Shown: piece after piece, positions 1-6,691 of the stretch | How the letters are laid out: every line of letters begins with the position of its first letter | Position numbering within the stretch: position 1 is the first letter of the stretch | Assembly (NCBI GenBank): GCA_030668025.1 | Contig: DAOUUT010000009.1 | Span: 1-27,574 of the forward strand | Length of the DNA stretch: 27,574 bases | DNA from: Promethearchaeota archaeon | Lineage (GTDB): Archaea; Asgardarchaeota; Lokiarchaeia; Sigynarchaeales; SOKP01 | Direction of reading: 5' to 3' | Translations under genes and position numbers: made by a program | The notes under the pieces: generated by a model | Seen by the model: the letters and a program-made list of their open reading frames with translations, nothing else | Told to the model about the DNA's origin: nothing | Databases searched by the model: none

Positions 1-537
1 ACCTCAAAATTAAACATTCCTGAATATATTTCAGAAACTGCGTGGAAAATTTATAGTATTGTTGCTAAAAAAAAGTTAACAATGGGAAGATCTATTAATG
101 GGTTTATAGCAGGTTCCTTGTACGCCTCGATAAGAGTTCACGATTTCCCTCGATTATTAGATGAAGTCTGTGAAGCTTCACTTACGCCGCGAAGAACGGT
201 GCATAGAAGCCTTTCAATGATTATCCGTGAGATTTTACCCGAATTGGGCTTAAGATATCAGCCTATTACGGCAGAAAAGCTTGTATTTCGATTTGGGAAC
301 GAGTTAGATTTACCTATGAAAGTTCAAAAAGTTGCTATCGAGATGTTGAGAAACGCATCTAAGAATGGATTAGCGCGAACTGGAAAAGATCCAAAAGGTT
401 TAGCCGCGGCATGTATTTATATTGCCGCTAAAGACGGAGATATTAGAAAAACTCAATCTCTCGTGGCAGATATAGCTAAAATTACGGAGGTAACTCTACG
501 AAGTAGGGCAAAGCAAATCAAAGAAAAATTAACTTAA
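1..537 (+). CDS. tfb: Transcription initiation factor B (TFB/TFIIB), C-terminal part, 5' end outside window
   Basis: This gene encodes the archaeal TFIIB homologue, which recruits RNA polymerase to TBP-bound promoters. The reading frame is open from base 1, so the gene begins left of the window; the ATG at position 82 is internal. Visible are the end of the first cyclin repeat (helix with GRSINGFIAGSLYASIR) and the whole second cyclin repeat, with the typical DPKGLAAACIYIAAK segment and the C-terminal recognition helix region (TLRSRAKQIKEKL). The N-terminal zinc ribbon and B-reader are not in the window. It looks like an ordinary, intact TFB, unlike the divergent paralogue at 2590. A T-rich tract follows the stop codon. 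Confidence 0.93.
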   Translation, partial: TSKLNIPEYISETAWKIYSIVAKKKLTMGRSINGFIAGSLYASIRVHDFPRLLDEVCEASLTPRRTVHRSLSMIIREILPELGLRYQPITAEKLVFRFGNELDLPMKVQKVAIEMLRNASKNGLARTGKDPKGLAAACIYIAAKDGDIRKTQSLVADIAKITEVTLRSRAKQIKEKLT

Positions 538-551
538 ACTTGATCTCTTAA

Positions 552-585
552 ATTATTTTATTTTATCTTTTTTTTATTTTTTTTT
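552..585 (+). terminator. T-rich tract after tfb, probable archaeal terminator
   Basis: A pyrimidine-rich stretch with runs of eight and nine T lies 15-50 nt after the tfb stop codon. Archaeal RNA polymerase terminates at such oligo-T tracts without needing a hairpin. Assignment is from position and composition only. Confidence 0.5.
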
Positions 586-596
586 ACACTTTTTCC

Positions 597-605
597 TTTA
601 AATAC
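597..605 (+). promoter_or_regulatory. TATA-like box for the PP-loop gene
   Basis: TTTAAATAC fits the archaeal TATA consensus. A start site about 26 nt downstream (near 627) would leave a leader of roughly 30 nt containing the TAGGAG Shine-Dalgarno at 646-651 before the ATG at 659. Inferred from spacing only. Confidence 0.35.
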
Positions 606-658
606 ATACAATATATTTTCCTATAAACTTTGTAAATTATGATTGTAGGAGAAATTAT

Positions 659-1786
659 ATGATGCATGAACAATATATCTGCAAAAATTGTATTTTGATT
701 GATGGTTCTTTTGGAATTGAGTTAAATTCTGAAGGAATTTGTAATTACTGCGAGGATCCAGCTTACAAAACTACAAATTGGTGGAAGACTCAAATAACTG
801 AGAAAATGAAGGAAACTGGATTAAGGGATTGGAATTCTGTTATTGAACTTATGCGCTCGCGCCAAAAAGAGAAGAAGTACGATTGTATTGTGGGTTATTC
901 GGGAGGGAAAGATTCGACGGCTCTTTTATACACAGTGGTACACGATTATGGATTTAACCCTCTCGCAGTAACTATTGACTCAGGGTTTATCCCCGATACT
1001 GCTTTCGAAAACATGAAAGATACTCTCAAAAAGATAAGCGTAGATCACATTGTAATCGATAGCGCGAAAGAAACATTTAAAAAATTATATCAATGGGTAT
1101 TTACCAATCAAGACTCAAATGATTTGACCTTGACGAGAAATTTATGCGATAATTGTGGTGATTTAGTTCATAGTTTAATTGTACGAGAGGCGATGGAGCG
1201 CGATATAGATATTATTCTATTCGGATATTCCCCCGATGAGATCAGAAGGTATTTTTACGAAATTCCACAACATGAAATAGAGCACGATTGGAAGCCAAGC
1301 TTTATTAATCGAGAGTTCTTTACAGAAGAAGATAGAAATCGTTATTTTAAATCTGAAGATTTCGAAAATCGCACCGTTCCTCGAATAATATTGCCATATC
1401 ACGTAATAGATTATAACGAAGAAGACATAATTCAGCTTATCGAATCCAAGAATTTAGTAAAGAAAGGGAACTCAAATACGCTAAAAACTAGTTGTCACAT
1501 TATCGCTGTCGCTCTCTTTTACGATTTAAATCGATTTGGGGCACTCCCATACTCTCTACAATTCGCTGAATTGATTCGCCAAGACCCGAGCATTAGGAAA
1601 AAATGGTTGATCACTCTGAAACGTTTAACTCCGATGATTCGAGAAGGAAAATTTAACGAATTGGGAGTAAATTTCACTTTAGAAAAAATAGGGCTTAATA
1701 GAGAAGCACTTCTTTCAATTGTGCGAAATCAAGTTAATCAAGACCCTAATCGGGATAAAATTATAAGAAATGTAAACTTGTTTTAA
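659..1786 (+). CDS. PP-loop ATP-pyrophosphatase, N-acetyl-sugar amidotransferase (WbpG/PseA)-like
   Basis: This is a 375-residue protein of the adenine nucleotide alpha-hydrolase (PP-loop) superfamily, whose members adenylate a substrate before amidation or thiolation. The PP-loop SGGKDST lies at residues 81-87, followed by a VTIDSGF strand and the FGYSPDE segment near 188-194. The N-terminus has two CxxC pairs (C8/C11 and C28/C31, the latter in GICNYC), the layout seen in WbpG/PseA-type sugar amidotransferases; a third pair is C163/C166. The start is supported by TAGGAG 7 nt upstream. A second ATG follows directly at codon 2. There are no sugar-nucleotide genes nearby, so the real substrate (sugar, tRNA or sulfur relay) is open. 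The superfamily call is firm and the subfamily tentative. Confidence 0.72.
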   Translation: MMHEQYICKNCILIDGSFGIELNSEGICNYCEDPAYKTTNWWKTQITEKMKETGLRDWNSVIELMRSRQKEKKYDCIVGYSGGKDSTALLYTVVHDYGFNPLAVTIDSGFIPDTAFENMKDTLKKISVDHIVIDSAKETFKKLYQWVFTNQDSNDLTLTRNLCDNCGDLVHSLIVREAMERDIDIILFGYSPDEIRRYFYEIPQHEIEHDWKPSFINREFFTEEDRNRYFKSEDFENRTVPRIILPYHVIDYNEEDIIQLIESKNLVKKGNSNTLKTSCHIIAVALFYDLNRFGALPYSLQFAELIRQDPSIRKKWLITLKRLTPMIREGKFNELGVNFTLEKIGLNREALLSIVRNQVNQDPNRDKIIRNVNLF

Positions 1787-1817
1787 ATCTCTCTATGAAT
1801 TTCATAAGGTTCGATAT

Positions 1818-1838
1818 TCTTTTTTTTCATTTTTTATT
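1818..1838 (+). terminator. T-rich tract after PP-loop gene
   Basis: An oligo-T stretch interrupted by CA lies about 35 nt past the stop codon at 1786, in the gap between two convergent genes. It is a likely plus-strand terminator by composition and position. Confidence 0.4.
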
Positions 1839-1880
1839 GTATTACAAAAAAAGATTGAAAATATTAAGGAATTTCGTAAG

Positions 1881-2453
1881 TTACTGTTGTTCTTGAGAGG
1901 CTTTTTCATTTTGAATAAGGAGCATCCATTGAAGACCAATCCCGCCAAAAATCAAGCCAGAAATTAAAAAACTACATACGACAACAATAAAATAAACCCA
2001 CATTATAGCTCCAATTACAGGTGTAATAGTAGAGGAATATAACGCGTTTTGAAACGAAATTGTGGTTAAACCCGTATTAATTGTATTCCTACCTAATAGT
2101 ACAATAAAACTCATTTTGATAAAGCCACCAATTACTAAAAACAAGCCAATAAGTAGCAAAAACTTGGCGAGATTATAATCTTTAATAATTTGTTTCTTTG
2201 CAACTCTATATATAGAAAGTGCTAAGGCGATGAAGCCGCAAATTACGCACAGAAGGATTATCCACAAAAGTGGTGCGTGAATTGACATAAACCCTGACTG
2301 AAAAATTACGTAAAAAATAGTAAATTGTAGACCGTCTAAACCCATACTAATTACTGTGCTAAAAATAATAAGATCAAGCAGTTCTACTATTGAAAGTATA
2401 AAGAAACTGACGGCAAAAATTGATAACCATTTTAAAATGATTTTTCGTTCCAT
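1881..2453 (-). CDS. Four-helix membrane protein of unknown function
   Basis: I do not recognise the family. The 190-residue product has four strongly hydrophobic segments at about residues 10-36, 62-82, 96-120 and 145-175. There is a basic loop (YRVAKKQIIKDY) after the second segment and a short polar tail ending in Gln residues, so both ends are probably cytoplasmic. There is no signal peptide and no obvious catalytic motif. It is convergent with the PP-loop gene and divergent from the TFB-like gene at 2590. The start is unusual: the ATG-containing segment is duplicated in tandem with a 15-nt period, producing a four-codon upstream ORF that ends right at this ATG. No Shine-Dalgarno is seen. 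Confidence 0.65.
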   Translation of the reverse strand: MERKIILKWLSIFAVSFFILSIVELLDLIIFSTVISMGLDGLQFTIFYVIFQSGFMSIHAPLLWIILLCVICGFIALALSIYRVAKKQIIKDYNLAKFLLLIGLFLVIGGFIKMSFIVLLGRNTINTGLTTISFQNALYSSTITPVIGAIMWVYFIVVVCSFLISGLIFGGIGLQWMLLIQNEKASQEQQ

Positions 2454-2468
2454 TTAATTTCGTTCCAT
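2454..2468 (-). promoter_or_regulatory. Four-codon upstream ORF abutting the membrane-protein start
   Basis: On the minus strand ATG-GAA-CGA-AAT-TAA is followed at once by the gene's ATG (TAAATG). The segment is a tandem copy of the start region: CGTTCCATTT occurs at 2461-2470 and, with one T less, at 2446. Read as a micro-uORF it could affect initiation; it may also be a neutral slippage duplication. Confidence 0.4.
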
Positions 2469-2589
2469 TTTAATTTCTTTAAAATATTAAAATCTTTATA
2501 TAATATTTAATTTGATGGTATTTTATAAAAAGTTTATAAATTAAAAACTTATATTTTTTTTGAACTAGATATTAATCACTTGATCTATT

Positions 2590-3552
2590 TTGAACGATAA
2601 AAAAAAAAATGGTAAGGAATTATCCGCTTGTCCCCATAAAAATGTAAAGCAAGAGAGAGGGTACTTTGTGTGCCAGGATTGTGGTATAATTTCAGAAGAT
2701 TTTGTTGCTTTTGAAACATCATCTCCTTCAAAAAATTTTTCTGATTCCCGGTTAGAATATGAACGAAAAATTCGAACCAGTAATTCAAGAGCAATTCAGG
2801 ACCCAAAGACAAAGAAACGATACGATCAAATCAATACTTTAAACATATGGTTTCGGGACTATCAAAGCAACTTTTCAGAGCAGAAAAAGACGATTGACTT
2901 GTTAAAGGGTTATGGTATTGGATTAAGTATAGATTCTGTAAAATATCAAGAAATAAAAGCAAAATATTTGCAATATAACAAACATCATCGACAAACATAC
3001 GAAAATATGGTCATTATTTTTCTCGCAATCGTATGGATGGAGATAAAGGAAACTACAAATGTGAGAATTGAAGAATTTATAAATAGAACAAGAGAATTAG
3101 GACATAAGATAAACAAGAAGATGCTTAGTAACGCTATGGAAAAGGTGAAAAGAACAGAAAATAGATTAAAAATTGCCGAAAGTGCTTCTAACTTAGAAGA
3201 ACAGATAAAAAATAAAATTAAAATCTTGTTTCAAAAAGATTTGAATAATATCTTATTTAAAGATGTCAAACAACATCTTTCAAATAAAACAGAATACAAT
3301 AAATTGAAATTAGATATGCTGTTAAAAGCTAATGAAATCTTAAACAAAATAAAATATGAGCAAATTCAAAGTTCGAATCACAAAGCATTTACAGCGGGTT
3401 TAATCTATTATATAGGCCAATCCTTAGAAAATCGTAAGATTTTTACTCAAAGTATCGTTGAACGCACCAGTCGATTCTCAAGTACGACAATTAGAAAAAG
3501 ATATAATGTATTAAAGGAGATCTTAGGGGATCCGCAAGAGTTAGACCTTTAA
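2590..3552 (+). CDS. Divergent TFB-like transcription factor with altered zinc ribbon
   Basis: The 320-residue protein has TFB architecture. An N-terminal zinc-ribbon-like segment (CPH, then CQDCG, at about residues 14-36) precedes a charged linker. A degenerate first cyclin-like region lies around 125-200 and a second at about 245-313, ending in FSSTTIRKRYNVLKEIL, which matches the recognition-helix region of the TFB C-terminal repeat. One of the four usual zinc cysteines is replaced by His (CPH instead of CPxC). The start must be TTG at 2590 or ATT just before it, because an in-frame TGA lies at 2581 and no ATG occurs before the middle of the protein. A TATA-like TTATATTTT at 2549-2557 suggests a very short leader. 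It lies 100 bp upstream of the ATPase pair on the same strand, so regulation of those genes is possible but unproven. Confidence 0.75.
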   Translation: MNDKKKNGKELSACPHKNVKQERGYFVCQDCGIISEDFVAFETSSPSKNFSDSRLEYERKIRTSNSRAIQDPKTKKRYDQINTLNIWFRDYQSNFSEQKKTIDLLKGYGIGLSIDSVKYQEIKAKYLQYNKHHRQTYENMVIIFLAIVWMEIKETTNVRIEEFINRTRELGHKINKKMLSNAMEKVKRTENRLKIAESASNLEEQIKNKIKILFQKDLNNILFKDVKQHLSNKTEYNKLKLDMLLKANEILNKIKYEQIQSSNHKAFTAGLIYYIGQSLENRKIFTQSIVERTSRFSSTTIRKRYNVLKEILGDPQELDL

Positions 3553-3652
3553 ATTTTTCACTCGTTTAAAGAATTGTAGAGAAAGCATAATTAATATAGT
3601 TTAAATCAATATTTTTTATTATTATTAGAATAAAAAAGGATTACGTAAAGAA

Positions 3653-6529
3653 ATGAGTCAAATCCAAGTTCGCTCTGAAGAATTACTAACTCAATCAATT
3701 GATGATTTAGTTACAAAATATCAAACAGATCCTAATAATGGTTTGAAGTCTTTAGAAATAGAGAGTAGATATCTTAAATTTGGTTATAACGAGTTACCTA
3801 AAATTAAGAAGTCTTTATGGAAAATTTATTTAGCTCCAATTTTTAATTTTTTAATAATTATTTTGATTATATCAGGAACTCTTATTTTGATTCTTGGCTC
3901 TCCAAGTTCTACAATCATCACTTTTGCTGTGGTCATTATGAATTCGACAACTGTAATTGTTCAACAATTCAGAGCCCAAAAAGCGTTAGAATCCTTAAGA
4001 GAAATCGCCGCTTTAAAAGCAACTGTTTTGAGGGATGGAATACAATTTGAGATTCCTACCAGAGAAATCGTACCCGGAGACGTTATCTTGTTAAGACAAG
4101 GCGATAAAATCGCTGCAGATGCTAGAATTATCGAATTTACTAATCTAACCATCGATGAAGCTCCACTTAGTGGAGAGAGTGAGCCAGTAGAAAAAAACAA
4201 ATCTCCCCTCAAAAATAACAAAGTACCTCTCCAGAACCGAACCAACATGGTGTTTATGGGTACCTACATTCACACAGGTAGGGGAAAAGCCTTAGTGATT
4301 GGAACGGGAACAAATACGGAGATTGGTAAAATCTCAAACCAATTAAATGAAATGGGTAGCATAGAAGATATCCCATTGACAGGAAAATTGAATAGGTTGG
4401 GCTATATCCTTGGAACTATAGTTATTATTAATTTAATTATCTTAATTACCTATAAATTTGTACTTTTAGCGATAGAAGGCAATTTCTATGGAGATTTTAT
4501 TAGCGATGCTTTAATAAGTTCTATTTTAAGGTCAATGAATATCATGCCCATAAACTTACCCCTCCTTACAACGCTTGTCCTCATAACTGGTGTATTAAAT
4601 ATGGCTCAAAGTGGGGTAATTATAAAAAACTTAGCTTCAATTGAATCTCTTGGTCGAGTTTCAGTAATCTGTGCAGATAAAACAGGAACTATCACCAAAA
4701 ACGAAATGACTGTAGAAAGATTTTGGATAAACAATATAGAATATCATGTTTCAGGTTCGGGTTATGATGTTGATGGAATAATTCTTGAAAATAATAACGA
4801 AGTTGAGTTAAAAGATAATCTTACGTTTCAGAAATTTATCGATTCAATCGTATTAAACAACAACGTTAAATTAATATATGAGGATGTTAAAGTTCGACTA
4901 AAAAATGTAAATGAATTGGCCGTAAGAAGGGCTTTAGGGTCACCTACAGAAGCCGCATTATTAGTACTATCTGAAAAAGCGGGATATATTAACCACGATA
5001 TAAAAGATAAGTACGAAGTATTGAAGGAATTTTCATTCAGCTCTGAAATTAAACGAATGACCACTATATGTAAACAAATATCAATTCCTAAAGAGATTTT
5101 TGCTTTTACTAAAGGAGCTCCCGAAAGAATTTTAGAAATATCAAATAGAATCGAAGTCAATGGCGAAATAAAGTTATTAGACGACGATTTAAGAGAGGAA
5201 CTTTTAAAGAAAATCCAATTGCGAGCCAACCAAGGGTACCGAACTTTAGCCGTTGCTTATAAGAATATCGAAAAGATAAAAGATTTAAATAGTTTAAATA
5301 GAGAAAAAACTGAAACCAGTCTAACTTTTTTGAGTTTTATTTCAATTTTAGACCCACCACGCTCAGATGTAAGAACTGCTGTGGAAGAAAGCGAGGCTGG
5401 TGGTATTAAAACCGTAATGATCACTGGAGACCACCCAGCAACCGCTAAAACTATAGCCGCACAAATGAGGATTTATAAAGAGGGCGATTTAGTAGTAGAA
5501 GGTGCCGATATATCTAATTTAAACGATAAAGATTTCAATAGAGTTTCAGTTTTTGCAAGGGTCGATCCTTCTGATAAAGAAATAATCGTAAAAAAATATC
5601 AATCACAAAATCAAATATGTGCTATGACTGGAGATGGCATCAATGACGCTTTAGCTTTAAAACTTGCTAATGCCGGTATAGCTATGGGAATTACGGGGAC
5701 AGATGTAGCGAAAGAAACTGCGGATATGGTCATAAGTGACGATAACTTTTCTTCAATTGTCAAGGGCGTAAAAATTGGTCGTGGTCTGTTTGCTAAAATT
5801 CGCACCATTATATATTTTTTTATCTGTTTAAATATAATGGAAGCAACCATATTTTTTACCTACGAATTCATCCCATTCTTCGATTTATTCAGTTCAGAAT
5901 GGCAACATATTTATATTTTTGGAATAGTCCACTCACTACCAGCTCTAGCCTTGGTAATCGATAGACATCCCACGGATGTAATGAAAGAACCACCTAGAGA
6001 CGAACAACAATTATTAAACAAAAATATGTGGATTATGATGTTAATACAAGCGTTGTTAATGGGAATTGGTCTGGTATTAGTTCTTCAATTTACCTTAGGA
6101 GGTGTATTCCCGTTGAATGAGTGGAATCTTAATCCTACTATTAGTTATATTCCAGATGGATCAACACAACCCGAATTGTTGGCACAAAAAGCAAGAACTA
6201 TGTTCATCACGACACTATATATTGTTGAAACGACATTTATCTGGACTTTTAGGCGCCCAAATAAATCTATTTTAAAAAGTTTGAAGGAAGATTTCTGTTT
6301 TTCTTTGTTAATTGTAAGTCTATTTACCCTAGCTTTACATGTCCTCTATATTGTATTCTCGTACCAAGTAAATTATTACGTGAACGATGTGTTCGGTTTA
6401 AACTTACAAATTAATTTTCTCTTTCTGAGTGGAACAGATTGGATAATATGCGTTTTGTTTGCTTTGCCAGGATTAATTGGAATCGAACTTGTTAAATATT
6501 TATTTAGAAAAAAAGATATCATTTTTTAA
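3653..6529 (+). CDS. P-type cation-transporting ATPase (P2/P3A-like), paralogue 1
   Basis: The 958-residue pump has the complete P-type ATPase core: N-terminal cation-ATPase domain, actuator with SGES (173-176, Thr to Ser variant of TGES), phosphorylation motif DKTGT with D342, nucleotide-binding KGAP (487-490), TGD (591-593) and hinge GDGIND (660-665), with about ten membrane segments. It should therefore be an active ion pump. Ion-site residues are unusual. M4 reads PINLP (299-303) instead of the PEGLP of Ca2+ pumps. M5 keeps N727 and E730. M6 has H760 in IVHSLP where SERCA has Asp. A Glu in M8 (E859) is shared with the second pump. The transported ion cannot be named. A weak AAGGA lies 12 nt before the ATG. 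It is followed 162 bp later by paralogue 2 on the same strand. Confidence 0.92.
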   Translation: MSQIQVRSEELLTQSIDDLVTKYQTDPNNGLKSLEIESRYLKFGYNELPKIKKSLWKIYLAPIFNFLIIILIISGTLILILGSPSSTIITFAVVIMNSTTVIVQQFRAQKALESLREIAALKATVLRDGIQFEIPTREIVPGDVILLRQGDKIAADARIIEFTNLTIDEAPLSGESEPVEKNKSPLKNNKVPLQNRTNMVFMGTYIHTGRGKALVIGTGTNTEIGKISNQLNEMGSIEDIPLTGKLNRLGYILGTIVIINLIILITYKFVLLAIEGNFYGDFISDALISSILRSMNIMPINLPLLTTLVLITGVLNMAQSGVIIKNLASIESLGRVSVICADKTGTITKNEMTVERFWINNIEYHVSGSGYDVDGIILENNNEVELKDNLTFQKFIDSIVLNNNVKLIYEDVKVRLKNVNELAVRRALGSPTEAALLVLSEKAGYINHDIKDKYEVLKEFSFSSEIKRMTTICKQISIPKEIFAFTKGAPERILEISNRIEVNGEIKLLDDDLREELLKKIQLRANQGYRTLAVAYKNIEKIKDLNSLNREKTETSLTFLSFISILDPPRSDVRTAVEESEAGGIKTVMITGDHPATAKTIAAQMRIYKEGDLVVEGADISNLNDKDFNRVSVFARVDPSDKEIIVKKYQSQNQICAMTGDGINDALALKLANAGIAMGITGTDVAKETADMVISDDNFSSIVKGVKIGRGLFAKIRTIIYFFICLNIMEATIFFTYEFIPFFDLFSSEWQHIYIFGIVHSLPALALVIDRHPTDVMKEPPRDEQQLLNKNMWIMMLIQALLMGIGLVLVLQFTLGGVFPLNEWNLNPTISYIPDGSTQPELLAQKARTMFITTLYIVETTFIWTFRRPNKSILKSLKEDFCFSLLIVSLFTLALHVLYIVFSYQVNYYVNDVFGLNLQINFLFLSGTDWIICVLFALPGLIGIELVKYLFRKKDIIF

Positions 6530-6691
6530 TTTTCTAAAATTTTTATATTCAAATATTTAAAATAATAATTATATTTCTTTCTTAAACAAAAGCTAAAATA
6601 GAATTATTTCTATAGTCTATTTATTATAAACTACATATCATTTTTTAATTTAATAATAAAAATTTCATAAAAAATCCCGGGAGAAACCTTA

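Noticed and set aside
2609..2650. Run of 11 A followed by ATG near the TFB-like start, considered as an alternative start or slippage site
   Set aside because: That ATG is out of frame and meets a stop after 12 codons, and frame changes there would not restore any longer protein.
3961..4248. 95-codon minus-strand frame inside ATPase 1
   Set aside because: Antisense to the conserved actuator domain; no independent coding evidence.
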